Of a stretch of DNA of 64,000 nt, positions 48,991-61,600 are shown one piece after another. Within the stretch, counting starts at the first letter, position 1; each line of letters starts with the position of its first letter. This stretch comes from Rhizomys pruinosus. Lineage: Eukaryota > Chordata > Mammalia > Rodentia > Spalacidae. Made by a program: the position numbers and the translations under genes. The stretch is from positions 554,550 to 618,549 of the forward strand of contig VZQC01008071.1 of the NCBI GenBank assembly GCA_009823505.1, in the 5' to 3' direction. A model generated the notes under the pieces. The model had not been told where the DNA came from. It searched no databases and saw only the letters and a program-made list of their open reading frames with translations.

Positions 48991-51900
48991 CTGGATGCCA
49001 GACAAACAAGAGAAGCATTATTTTTTCTTCATGGTGAGGAGAGAAGCCCCCCCACCCCCACTCACACACCACGAGGAGCACGAAGGCAGTGGCCCTCTCA
49101 GATCTGTGAAATGAACTGCCAAGAACTTCCCGGCACCCTTGGTGGCGGCTCCCCGTGGACTCCAACCCCAGGCCCCACTCACTGCTTCTCCTGAGCGTCC
49201 AGGTCCCTGACAAGTGCATCGCGCTTGTCCACCAGGCCCACGAGCTCGTCCAGCAGGAGTTGCTCTCGCCGCTTCTGGGCCTCAGTCTTCTGCCAGTCTG
49301 CAGGGCACAGGAGGCCAGTTACCACCCGCAGAAGCTCAGCACACGCAGACCCCACCTTCCCGCCTTTTCCAGTTTCCTTGCATCTCAGAAAACCATGTTA
49401 ACGAGGCCACTCGCCTGACTAGGGTTTTCAAGCGGAGTTTGGCTGTGAGGGTTTCTTTCATGCCGCAAACCTACTTGGTAAATATTTCTCGCAGAAGATT
49501 GGTGAGGCAGGTTAAGGAACCTGCTAGAAACCAGGTGTGAGTCGGTGGCCGGGCGGGAGGAGCGCACCTGAATGCAGGCCAAGTGGGGGGAGGGGAGCTG
49601 GAGGCCACGAGAGGTTGGCCCAGGGCTTGGGGCTGGGGGAGTGGGTAAACGAGGAGGCGGGGAAGAGGAGCTGGGCGATAAAATCATTCTGCAAAGGCTG
49701 GAGAATCTGCCTGAGAACCTTCCCTCTTCCCCGCCCCCCACTCTCACCCCAAACAGCCCACTCTTCGCTAATTTCCTCCTCGCTCTATTTTAGCAGTTGG
49801 ATGTATCTCACACTGGGCGCCATATGCTTCACAATAACTTTAAAAGTAGTGAATCGGCTAATTAGCATTTTTCTTTGAAGTAAAAAATAAATTTGCTCTG
49901 CAATATTACACTGCAGCTCTCGATCGCATCACAGCCAGGTTTCTTTTGGAGACATTTGCTGGGTGGTTTCAAATCAAAGTACTTTTGCAATGGAAAAATT
50001 GACTTTTTTTTTTTTTTTTTTTGAAACTCCATGTTAAAGGTCGGAAAATCCGCTGGGCAGTGCTTTTACTCTGAGTAGGTGGACGTTTTTAAGACGGGTT
50101 TAGTACCCAATAATGTACATCCTAACCTTTTCTGGTTTGGTGATTTCCTTAAGATGAGCAGCAGTTTCATTTAATAAAAACAGGACCACAATCTAACATT
50201 TATAGCACTTTCGAAACCAAAGCCAACTGCTCTCTGGCCAGACTGTAAGGGCTTGTAGCTGTCAATCAACCCGCAGTCTACCCCGCCTCCCTCATTAGGA
50301 AGGTAAACAATGAAAAGAAGTAGATGATGAGGCAGATAGAGAACAATGAGGACCTAGGGGGAAACGGGACACCAGCTTTCAGGGGGAAAAAGCACCCAGG
50401 CCACACAGCCCCTCCCCCACCAGATACACCTCCCCAAACCAGGGGGGAGCGCAATCCTTTCGGGGTTCGCTCTTCTCTCTCCATTGCCCTGGGCAATCAT
50501 GTTAAAACTCACATGGCTGGTGCTTATTCAGATAAACCTAACAATGCTCACCGCTGGTTACCATGTGAATCTTCACAAACCACACAAGAATGTGCTGGTT
50601 CAAGCCCCCGCCTCCCACTCTCTCCAAAGCAAAATTTATTCAAGACAGCAAACTGCTCAGCAGCTTTATGAAAGCAAATGGTGCTACAGGGAATTCGATC
50701 TTGTATTTACAAATTAAAAATTAGATGCACCACCATGCAGTTAAGGTTAAAATAGCTGCGAAAAGCTAGAAGTTGATTCAATTTTATCACACTCTTCTGT
50801 TCTCAAACACAAAAACAGATATATTAAAAGCGCCATGTTAATCATCTACATTCCACACAAAATATCACAGATACATTAATTTACTGATTATTATTAGATT
50901 CTCATTTAAAAATGAAATATTCTATAGAATGGAAAGGAGGAAGAGAATCCACAGGAAGCTCTGAATTTTAATAATAAGCAAAACTGCAGAAAGCTGCACC
51001 TATCTCAATTTACTCTCTGGACTGCAATGCAAGGAAGGACACAGGAATGCTGATTTTTTTTCCTTCTTCTAACCTGGTTCTTGTTCTTAAGTCAGTCTTT
51101 TCCCAAAGAACAAGTAAATTAACATTCTCTGGTTGGGACGATCCTTAAAAGATATATGATGTAGTGTAACTTCAGTTCTTGAAATATCAATTCAGAAAAG
51201 ATTCTGCTAAATCCATAAAAATTGTAACTGAAATTTGGAATTATTAAATTACTATTTTTAATGAATATCATTCAATTTTCAGTGTCAAGAAATTCTGAAT
51301 ATAAGCATAGGATTCATAGGGTTTTTTTTTTCACTTCAAAATATTTTGATAAGTTTACAACTAAAAAAGAATTTCCCACCATACACACCAAAAAAATCAA
51401 ATTGGAAATTAAAAATATGAACAGCAACAACAAAAAAACCAGAAACACATAAGTCTTATTAAATCACTCCTCTGAATTTGAGCACTGGTAGTGCTTTATT
51501 TAGTAATTTTAAAATGCCAGGATTTCTTTAACAATGGAAAAATTAGAATTTTAACAAGAGGAATAAGGAAACTTCTAATTCCCAAAACACTGAATAATTT
51601 TTTAAAAATCCCCAATTTTTCCCATGTCAATAACAACATTTATGGAAAAAATTAAAGTGAAAATTAGGTAAATTTCATTTAAGAATCTAACTTAACTGAT
51701 ATCAGAATTTCTGATATTGTAGCATAAATTTGGAGATTTTTCCTTTCGAACATCTTATAAAAAGTATTAGTCAATACGGAGCAGATACCTATGTGCAATG
51801 AGCAGATTTTATATTAGCAGAACTATATTTTTGCTTCCTATTTTTCTTAAAGTAGGAATAAATCCCAATATATATACACATAGTCATATATTCATATCAT

Positions 51901-53224
51901 ATATATGTGAATAAAATTTGAAAAATTAGTAAACTATTTTGATCATTTAAAAATATTACATTGACGCGGGTGCACCTACTTACACAGTACACTCATACAC
52001 ATAAAATAAAAAATTAAAAATATTACATTTAAAATGGATCAAGATTTACATTTGTATGTTCAAGACTAATATTAAAAAATCTTTTAAATAGCTTCATCTA
52101 GATATGTCACATCTAAGTTTGTGTCACTTTGTTGTGGCTTTTATGGAAAGGATTACCTGCAGCACCAGGCATATAACTGGATAGCCACACTGACTTTAGC
52201 TTGGACAGACTGCAATGTGGGTTCTGGTTAATTTAAAGATGCCAGTGTGCTTCTGCTACAAAAGCCGTATCCTCTCACAACAAGCAGGATTAAGTTTTGA
52301 TGGTGCATTTGAGCCAAAGTGTTGAAATAAAGAGATCCTGTTTATGTCCATCTGCATTGAGCTGCTTTGTTAATTTAAAACACTCATTTTCATATATAGG
52401 GCCAATTATTTATTCCCTGATTCAGTTTATTTGCTGAAATTGATAATTACTGTGGGGGGGAGGGGCAAGAGAAATACATATAAACACTATAATAACAGAA
52501 AGAACCTAAAGTTCTGGGAGTAAACCTTCAACCTTGCTACCAATAAATAAGCCTGGCACTTTGATGAAAATTAACACTAGTTTTGTAAAGAGCACATTGG
52601 GGGATTGCAGTCAAGTCTTATCTTTAGTTCCAGTCAACTAGCAATCCTGAAAGAGTTTGCCTCATCATCAGAACAGGCCACTGATAGGATTCTACTGCGG
52701 TGCCTAATCAATCCATGAAGACTGTGGCTGTGCTGTGTAACAAAGCTAAAATAGATTTACAAATGGGGTTTTAGGGGATAAGCTCCTCCACAGGATTACA
52801 TATTGATTTTAAATATAAAAAGCTTATCATATAAACCATAACTACAAAAATAGTGAACCTATGCATAAATCCTTTTAGAAGAGCACCCACTTCAAACTCT
52901 AAGCCAAGAATAAATCAAGATGTACAAAATCCTAGAGAAGATCCATTTCTTGTGCAGATAATGAACATACCTAACTTTCTAAAAGCCCACCCCAATATGT
53001 ATAGAAATGAATTTATCTTTCTTGAGGGAGCATTAAATAATCTGGAATAACAACTCCAGAAAACCATAGGAAAAGTATCTAAAAGATACTTTAGCTTGAG
53101 GGAGCCTTATAGCTGAGCTCAGTGGAGCTACAACTTCTACCATGACAGTAGGTCAGGAAGAAGAAGGCAGAAGACAGGTCAAAGTGATCACAGATTCTCC
53201 AAAGAATAAATGCATGGGATGGTG

Positions 53225-53256
<32 letters not shown>

Positions 53257-56200
53257 GCTCTAAACCCAAGTTACACCTGTTTCTTTCCGTGTGCTAGGGA
53301 TATTAATATTCTGTTTTCTCCTGGTGAATGCTATTGCATAGCCATCACATAGCCACGGAGAAGAGATTTGGAAAGGAGAAAAAGGATTTAACTTTTAAAA
53401 CTTTAAAAACAAATAGAAAGCAAAACAAAACTAACTAGTAATGTCTATTCATGTGTTTTGCTTTGGTGCTTTAACATTCAAAGACGGATACACGTGTGTG
53501 TCCGTGCTAAGGGCTGGCTTAGAGGAACCATCTTGACAAATGATCAAGTACCCCTCTAGGACAGCCCTGCTTCTGTCCTGCCCAAGTTACTGAGACAGGC
53601 CTTTCTGTCTTTATTTGTAATCAACAGGCTGTTCTTTTCCTCAAGACTTCTTTTTTTCCCCTTAATGGAAACTGACACTAAGATTTGTGGCACAATCATA
53701 TACAGGATAATGTAATTTACGATGTGCACATGTTATAAAGGAAAGAAAGGAGGGATGAAGGGGGGACACTGATATTTGCATTAAAAATTTTAAGAAGGCT
53801 TCTGCTGCTCCTCTGTGTGTACAAGAGCATCAGGCAGATAGAATGGTACATTATTTACATAGAGATACGATGTCTAATGAAACAGGGACCTGTAACATAT
53901 GTGAGGCTGTCTTTGTAAGATGCAAATTTAGTAATATTACAGGCTTGGGGGATAGAAACAATATTTTATCTCTGCCTTAAAAGCCTAATATACTGTAACA
54001 AGGTATATTTTAGAGACAGTTCCTCTTCTGTACAGAAGAGGATAGGTTAAAATATATTTTTTTCTTTTTGGTATTTTTGAGACAGGGTCTCCCTTTAGTC
54101 CCAGTTGGCCTGGAGCTCGCTACATAGACCAGGCTGGCGTTGAACTCACAGAGATCCGCCTGGCTTTGCCTCCCGAGTGCTGGGATTAAAGGCGTGTACC
54201 ACCACGCCCCAAATAAGGTTATATTATTTATATTGTGTGTAATGTTTAATGAATCATAAAGAATACACTATACACTGAGTTATACATATATTCTATACAC
54301 ATATATTATACATACATCCTAATTTAATAGTATCTGCTGCATTTATTCTTCAGCCATTTAGCTTTCTGATCTCTTTTAACTATAACTGGAAAAATTATAT
54401 CAGAGGAAAAATACCATTTGGTATGTTCATATATTTTATTTCAGTGGCAAATTTCATAAGACTTCTAAAATAATTTTGAAAATGTTCATTGTTATCAATG
54501 GTATTTGATACATTTGCATAGCCATTTGAAAGAAATAAAGCTTTTTAAAGTAAATCAAGTGTCTAAATAAAGATACAAAAGTATTATCAGTGATAGTTAT
54601 AAAATGATATATACATATAATATGATTCTATATAAATATACATTTTTATTTAACTACAAAAATAATTAAAAATAAAGCTTCTACATAACATAAAAGGCCA
54701 TGAAAAAAAGGCCTTATTTTACAGTAATTATTTTAAAATATTTTATGAATATAAGACTCCATTTGGATTTCTCTCACAAACTTAAATTTCTACTTTCTGA
54801 ACTAATTAGAATTGACTTATTATGGATCAGGTACTTTATCAGGTGAAAAAGAAATTACCATGGACAGTCAGTGGGTTAAGAGGTCAATATAGAATAGGAA
54901 AATCAATTTGCATTGATTAGACAAAAGATCTATTTTACAGAGCCCAAAGGATTAGCTTTTAAGTAGAAATCTTTGAACTATAAGGTATTTTTAACTAAGA
55001 GATATGAGAGCATTATAAAACACCTAGGAACTTAAAAAAATCATATTTAGTAAATAATACAATTAAGCTAGCTAGTGTTTACTGATATTATGAACTCTGT
55101 ATAGGATTTCTATATAATTAACTTCAATGGTTTATGACAAGTACATAAATATTTAAATATTTTTTCTATGCAAATTTTTTCCCAACTATTCACTTTATGG
55201 GAATTGAAGTCTTAAGAATTATAATAGAAGCTGGATGCAGTGGCTCATGCCTATAATCTCAGGACTTGAAAGGCAGAGGCAGGACTTCCATGAGATGGAG
55301 GCTATCCTGGGCTATATACTGAGTTCCAGACCAGACTGGGCTAAAGAGTAAGACCTTGTCTAAGCATATAACAAAACAAACAGCATTACAGTAGACCGGA
55401 CAGTGATATATTCCAATGTTGACATCAATTAAATATTATTGTAATATTTAGAGTCTAATGGCAAAAGATCAAAATAATTGTTCTAAAACTCCCTAGTGGA
55501 AACAATTTGAAATTGCATGCTAATAAAATGTAATGAAATCAATTAACTCCTTATATTTTATTAAAATTTATTCTTACTGAACCAAAAGTTAAGAAACTCT
55601 CTTCTTAATAGCAAACACAATGACTATCTAAATTAGGTTTCTTAGTTTTTTTAGATGTTGCTTTCTGCCTTCAGGAACACAGTTCCTGTAGGGATACAGT
55701 AGACCAGACCCAGTCAAACCAGATGTCACCAACACTCTTTGAATCTCTTTGACCACCAACACCTCCCGAGCCTCACCCAGTACTTCTCTTACCTTCAATG
55801 GCCAGCATGGCCCGCAGCTCCCGGTTCAGCAGCTCATACCTTCGTTCTAAATCATGTTCTTTTTCCCTAGGCAAGTGGCAAAAGTTCATCAATATGCTAA
55901 TTACTAAATCATTAAATGCTTAAAAGAACCTTTAGTTTACATTGATTTTAGGGCTAATAACTGACTTTTCTATTTAACTTTAAGCCACTCTAAACAAATG
56001 ATATACAGACCTAAACCTTGCTCAGTTTAATGTTTACTGTGATTATTTTCTTCCTTCAATTCTGAATGGCATTAGAGGTATATTTTAATCTGAAGACAAG
56101 TAGTCCCATTCTTTAATACTTCTTGTACTGAGTGCCAGGTAGAAGGCTCTACTCCAAATTGTTCTTCATAGTTCACAATAAATACTCTTTTATTCAAAAC

Positions 56201-57227
56201 TTCATATGAGAAGAATGTAATGAACAGAAAAGCGCTGGCAGTGAGCAGAAGCTCCGGGTGCATTTACTCCTCATCATCATTCCATCACCACATTCAGGAA
56301 AGGCAGATATTACAAAATTAGAGTTTTTCACTAAAATAAAAACATCCATAGATCATTTATAACAGTGATATACTACAAAAACATTGCTCAGTAGTGAGAG
56401 GAAAGGAGTAAGCAAATGTTAAAGAATAGGTGTATTTGAATTTAGTGTAATCTCCATTTAACTTTTAATAACAATCATAATAAAGCCACTCTGTTAAGTA
56501 ATAATTTCATATCCCCAAGTTTAGAGTAGACTACATGTAATTTTGTCTCTATAAAGAATCTTTATTTTAACTTAGAATTTGTTTTTAATAAACTTCAATT
56601 TAATTGTTCTGAAGAATTCTCTCTAACCATCAGTGGAAGCTAATTCTCCCCTGCACAACTGATTTATTTCTTAAACACAAAAACTGGAGGCTGGTGAGAT
56701 GGCTCAGCAGGTAAAGGTTCAACATGTGAGCCTGGTGACCTGAGTTTCAGCCCCAAAACCCACATAAAAGAGGAAGAAGAGAACTGACTGCACAGAGTTG
56801 TCCTCTGATTCCACACATGGCCTATGGCACATGCTCTCTCCCATATACATGCACACAGTAACGATAAATAAAGTTTAAAAACAGTTGAAACACAAAAAGT
56901 TCCTTATTCCTTGACTTTGAAAAATAAATCACAAACACTTGGTTTTTAGTGTCTAGCAGTCCATTTGCAAATTCTTACTGTTTAGATGAAGACTATTCTA
57001 TACTAGGTTTTTAAGAAAATAAGAAAATGAAGATTAATAAATAGGAAACCCCAAAGAAGGCAACAGAAAAAAAAAAACTCGACTGATGAATCTTATAGGA
57101 AAAACAAACAGAAGCTTGAATACTCACAGGAGAGAGAGCTGGTTCATTCTCCGGATTAAGGCATTTTTCTTATTAACTAACATAAACCATTCCTGCATCA
57201 TGGCTTCTTCTTCTTCTGTGTTCCTTC
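48900..57227 (-). CDS. EHBP1: EHBP1, last four coding exons (bMERB domain and C-terminus); 5' part outside window
   Basis: Exons 57227-57128, 55866-55793, 49297-49183 and 48990-48900 join in frame (100+74+115+91 nt). They encode [20 protein letters not shown]... through [18 protein letters not shown] and [19 protein letters not shown] to the end KREEKCVLQ. This matches the EHBP1 C-terminus: the coiled-coil bMERB (DUF3585) domain that binds Rab8-family GTPases, ending in a Cys-x-x-x prenylation-type motif. In the family, EHBP1 links EHD proteins and Rab8/Rab10 to actin through N-terminal C2 and calponin-homology domains, which are outside this window. I looked for the preceding exon (about residues ...RLRYLMDTG) between 57230 and 64000 and saw none. 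Confidence 0.95.
49183..49297 (-). CDS. EHBP1: EHBP1 exon (bMERB part 3)
   Basis: A 115-nt exon between acceptor gccctgcag and donor gtgagt. It encodes [19 protein letters not shown], then [19 protein letters not shown], ending two bases into a Gln codon completed by the last exon 192 bp downstream. Confidence 0.94.
49853..50310. promoter_or_regulatory. Candidate enhancer in EHBP1 intron: homeodomain, TCF/LEF, PBX-MEIS and forkhead motifs
   Basis: Within unique SINE-free intron DNA there is a 10-bp palindrome gctaattagc (49857-49866), a TCF/LEF-type atcaaag (49973-49979), a perfect PBX-MEIS composite ctgtcaatca (50259-50268; TGATTGACAG on the minus strand) and a forkhead-like gtaaaca (about 50306-50312). 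OTX1 begins about 6 kb away. Enhancer function is inferred from motif clustering only. Confidence 0.35.
50550..51945. other. EHBP1 intron, AT-rich, SINE-free
   Basis: No splice-bounded frame or repeat recognised. Confidence 0.5.
51963..52013 (+). mobile_element. 51-bp 5'-truncated B2-like SINE with perfect TSD
   Basis: Only the SINE 3' end is present (cgggtgcacctacttaca ... actcatacacataaaataaa). TSD ttaaaaatattacatt at 51947-51962 and 52014-52029 is exact. Confidence 0.93.
52030..54060. other. EHBP1 intron, no SINE; (TTA)n at 53225-53257
   Basis: AT-rich intron DNA with one trinucleotide repeat; nothing else recognised. Confidence 0.5.
54062..54210 (-). mobile_element. B1 SINE, antisense, in EHBP1 intron
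   Basis: Gagacagggtctccctttag to gtgtaccaccacgcccc. Confidence 0.92.
54211..55228. other. EHBP1 intron, AT-rich, nothing recognised
   Basis: No exon or repeat identified. Confidence 0.5.
55229..55380 (+). mobile_element. B1 SINE in EHBP1 intron
   Basis: Ggatgcagtggctcatgccta to agtaagaccttgtc. Confidence 0.75.
55793..55866 (-). CDS. EHBP1: EHBP1 exon (bMERB part 2)
   Basis: A 74-nt exon between acceptor acttgcctag and donor gtaagag. It encodes [17 protein letters not shown] then RAMLAIE and ends one base into the Asp codon shared with the next exon. Confidence 0.93.
56691..56882 (+). mobile_element. B3-type SINE in EHBP1 intron
   Basis: Ctggtgagatggctcagcagg to gtaacgataaataaag. Confidence 0.85.
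57128..57227 (-). CDS. EHBP1: EHBP1 exon (bMERB part 1)
   Basis: Acceptor gttaactccag and donor gtgagt flank 100 nt. It completes a Gly codon, then encodes [19 protein letters not shown] and [13 protein letters not shown], ending two bases into a Leu codon. Charged heptad-like content fits the helical bMERB domain. Confidence 0.93.
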
Positions 57228-58385
57228 CTGGAGTTAACAAAGAATAATATTATGTGACATTTTACAAGCCAGTAAACAGCTCAGCACAACTTTTTAACAC
57301 GAAGAATATTGTAGGTACTCCATGCTACATACTATACTGGTTATGAGATTAAAGTTCAAGGTCTGAAAACAGAAATGAGTATTTTAAACTCAGAAGCCAA
57401 TCTTCTCCAGCTGGCATTACTCAGCATGCACACTTCAGTTCTCCTGAACATACCTGCAGATCATATTAACACTAAGTACCATAAACAAAATGCTCCACCT
57501 TTCAAATCCTCCCCAGAGGCTGACTTGCTATTATGTTTCAATGAGGACCTCAGGGTGCTGACAGACATATGGTCATGATTTAAAAAAAAAAGTTTAAAAA
57601 ATCATTATGAGAATCATAAAACTAGCAGGAAGATCAGAGAAGTCCAGAGATGGGGTGAAAGCTTTTACTTGTAACAACTTATTTTTTTTCTTATTTTCTT
57701 CATGGAAAATAAAATAACATACGTGTAAATACTATTTTAGACCTCATCAACCCTGATAGGATAAACCACTTACAAGTTATTAAGTGTACTGTAAATGACA
57801 AGACTACAAGAAAGACCTACAGCTCTCTGTGGGGGGAGGGGAAGCATTATTACAATGAAAAGAATATTAAAAATTTTCATTACAGAGAGGATCTAATATT
57901 TTAGATTGTACAGTAAATATACCAGAAGGTATTTAAAATTTATTATCATTCACTCAATCATCTCTATTCCTATGTCCATCTCGTAGAGGACATTATAATA
58001 TGTTTAATAAACCCTTGATGCTGTTCATGCTGGACAACATGCAGGTCACAAAAAAGAAAATTTTGGTCACATTTTACCTTTGTTTCCTTTCAAATTATAC
58101 CAAGTCAAATTTATAATCATTTGACAATTTTTTTTCTGAATTTCACCCATGATTCATTTATTGCTTTGCTGAACCATTTCTTAATACTACTAATGAAGCT
58201 TCTTCACAGCATTCATAGAATTAACTTAAGTATCTAATAAAATGAAATAATCCTGCTAAGACTTTTATTCTCTAAATTTGCTTATTAAATGAGCTGGTAC
58301 CATTTAAAGTTTGAAGACACAGAATGTATGTTTAAAAATTCAAACAATTACAGGGGTATAATTGTATAAAAATATATATAAAAAA
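57228..58385. other. EHBP1 intron, nothing recognised
   Basis: AT-rich; searched for an upstream EHBP1 exon without success. Confidence 0.5.
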
Positions 58386-58386
58386 T

Positions 58387-58443
58387 CAGGACAGCTGGGG
58401 CTACAGAGAGACCCTGTCTCGAAAAGACCAAAAAAAAAAAAAA
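58387..58443 (+). mobile_element. 5'-truncated B1 SINE
   Basis: Only the last third (caggacagctggggctacag ... gaaaagacc, poly-A). Flanks share tataaaaaat. Confidence 0.85.
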
Positions 58444-61045
58444 GTATAAAAAATGGAGGCACCCTTAGCACCTCTCCCCCTCTCTCCTTGTGCAGAAGCA
58501 GCAGTCACAGGTTAGGGAACCTTCCAAACTAGATAGCTATGTCCATCAAATACATGCACATACTTTAACTTCACTGAGATAATATTATATTAATGACCTG
58601 TAGTATATTTTGTCATCCTGTCCAAATATTTACTTGTTTTTAATGTCTACATACATTATAGACATGCTACTACTGAGTCAACTATTATGACATTAGTACA
58701 AACTTAAAGAATTTGTAAAAATGTAATGTAAAAAAGCTGATCTGTGTGCAAAAGATTACATATGACTTCCAGAGCATGTTGCCTGAGGTTAGGGGAACAG
58801 TGAGGATATGGCACCTTCTTAACTAATGTGAAAACTGACTGCTATGAAGGCAACCTAGTACAAATTCTCTCCGAGTCTGAACAAAAGTCTTTCTTGTTTT
58901 ACAGTATTTCTAATCTCTCCTTTAGGTAGCGGGTTTGCATTCATTCTGGACCATGTGATGTCTTGACACTGGTCATGTGATACGGGCTGCGATAGGCACA
59001 AATCCCTGGGTAGCAACAAAAGAAGAAAGAGTAAAAAGAAAAAGCTGAGAAAAAGCTTGCATTTTGGAAAAAGGCCAATTGTATCCCAGTGAAAGCTTTT
59101 TGATCAGTGAAATGACACATGTGTGCAATATTAATAGGTGTAGATTTTATGATATTTTATTTTCTGATTAAAGACCCAAGTATTGTGTTCATAACTCAAG
59201 TGGCTTCTAAAAATACAGACATATTAAAAAGTTTGTTTTGAGTTTAACAACCTATAATTGAGGCTTTTCAGGCAATACTAGCAGCGACCAGCCTACTCTA
59301 AAATTAGCATCATTTTCTTCAATGGAACACCGCTTCCTCAAGTGCAACAATATTGATGTGGTACTGTGTTATTTTCAGTTTAATTCATGTCTATGATTTC
59401 TAGGTAAGAATCAGAGACATCCTCCTGCTAACTGTCAGGAAATGACTAATAATAAAAGAACCTCATGTTTCAAAAGGTAATAACCCTAACAATAAATATT
59501 TAAAGACATACTACACATTGTTACATAGCTCATTTAAATTAACTGGGAAAAACATAAATCAATTCTGTATCACTAAATCCTTATCTGAGGTAGCATACAA
59601 TGACAGAAATGTATACCCAGCCTAGTCATAAAAAATTAAAGTTTCTTCTAATATATTGCTACACTATTGTTTATAGGGATTTAAAAATTTTAAATTTAAA
59701 AAGCGTTTAAAAGCCAGTAAGTTGAACCATTACAAATTAATCCTGACTTTAATAACTGGTTAAAGACCCCTTTAGCTTTATAAGCAACAAAAAATATTAA
59801 AGCCTCTGATCACAGTGAGCTTTTCTCATTTCTCCTCTAACCATTTGTTATTTAATCCAATACTAGTAATCCAATTTGTCCATCAGACTTTTAAAGGGCA
59901 GAATGCAACTTCCTCAGCTTAGACACTTTTCAAAGTACAATATATTTTTCAAATGAATGCTGGATGTTTCATTTTTCCCAACTGTTCCTAGCTCTAATGC
60001 ATGAGGAAAAAAAGAACAAGATGAACATTGTTCATACTGATTAAGTAAGAGCTCATTAAAGAGCTGTCAGTGCGGTACTTTGAATATGCATGAAGCATAT
60101 AATCAGATCTAGTACCGTCACTAGAGGAGAATACGGTAAGTACAAAGGGTTGATTGAATTACTTAGAGAGGGCTGTGGTGGTAAAGCAGTCTTGTTAGTG
60201 CAAAAAGAAAAAGAGGTTGTATTCTGGCACTGTTATAAAAAAAAAGGCAATTTTAGCTTCTGCCACAATACCTAATCTCAGAATAAAGCACTTTACATTG
60301 TAGCTTAAAATGAAGACTGCCATTATAAAATGGCCATAAATCATTTAATCTTGTTTAACCTTACCCTGTAACTACCTCTCTTTCAAAATTATTTTAAAAT
60401 TGTAATTATATCCACATTTTCATCACCTTACAGCCAATAGTAACACTTCTGTATATCCTAAATTCTTTTCAGTTTCATGTCCTGAAGAATTCCTGACACA
60501 CACTATTGAAGGGCATTTTGAAGATGACTAAATGCCACAGTTCAGCACAGTTATTAAAATTTTCATGTACTATTAATAAGAACACCATGAAACCCAACAA
60601 GTTTTCACCTTAACATTAATACAATCTCTAGTAACATATATTATAAAATAAACACTTTTTTTTTTACTTTGGTTCCTTAAAGAAGTCTTTTATTTTTCCT
60701 GTAGGGATACAACATCTTTTGTGATATCAAAGTCTCTTAACATCAGTTTTTTCTTTTACAAGTTATCGTAGCTGGAGTAAACATGGAATAATGTGCTAGT
60801 TCTATAAAAACAAAATAATCAGAGATGCCCTGTCTGTACTAAAAAGCACCAACAGAAGCAGTAAACAAAGCACAGCAGTAGACAGAATGTAAATGTTTAA
60901 TAATGTGAGTTAGCTACAGTGACCACTTTTATATTCCAACTTATCAAAAAAAAATACCCCATTAGTTATGGTTTCCTTCAGGAATTCATTCACTCATCTA
61001 ACAGTTTATTTGTGGTTTTCATTATTTTTTTTCAAAAGCAGCATT
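58444..61045. other. EHBP1 intron, SINE-poor, nothing recognised
   Basis: AT-rich intron; no exon-like segment with splice sites. Confidence 0.5.
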
Positions 61046-61049
61046 TTCT

Positions 61050-61081
<32 letters not shown>

Positions 61082-61218
61082 GGTCTTTTTGAGACAGGTG
61101 CTCCCTGTAGCTCCAGCTGTCCTGGAACTCGCTCTGTAGATCAGACCTTGAACTCACAGAGATCTACCTGCCTCTGCCTCCCAAGTGCTGGGATTAAAGC
61201 TGTGTGCCACCATGAAAG
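61050..61218 (-). mobile_element. B1 SINE, antisense, long poly-T
   Basis: About 30 T, then gagacaggtgctccctgtag to gtgccaccatgaaaggc. Confidence 0.88.
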
Positions 61219-61231
61219 GCGCTTCTGTATG

Positions 61232-61460
61232 TTTTTTTTTTTTTTAATTTATTTTCATATGTGTATGAATGTATTGTCTGCATGTAGGTTGGTGCGCGCC
61301 AGTGTCGTGCAATGCTGCGGAGGTCAGAAGAGAGTGTCGGATTCCCCTGGAACTGGAGTTAAAGACGGTTCTTAGCCACCACGTGGGTGCTGGGGATCAA
61401 ACCCGGGTCCTCTGCAAGAGCAGTCGGCGCTCTTAACCGCTAGGCTATCTCTCCAGCCCC
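61232..61460 (-). mobile_element. B2-like SINE without internal duplication
   Basis: Near-exact TSD: gcttctgtatgtttt (about 61220) and gcttctatatgtttt (about 61461). Single 17-bp motif. Confidence 0.92.
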
Positions 61461-61519
61461 GCTTCTATATGTTTTAAAATGAGTAAAAGGGAGTTACTAG
61501 TGCTTTCCTATATTACTTT

Positions 61520-61600
61520 TTACAGTGGCAGGATTCAAACCCAGGGCCTCATACACTGTAGGCAAGCACTGTATCACTTATTACCATCCCCAGTCCACAG
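61520..61600 (-). mobile_element. ID-type SINE fragment
   Basis: Gattcaaacccagggcctc and gtaggcaagcactgtatcac. Confidence 0.6.
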
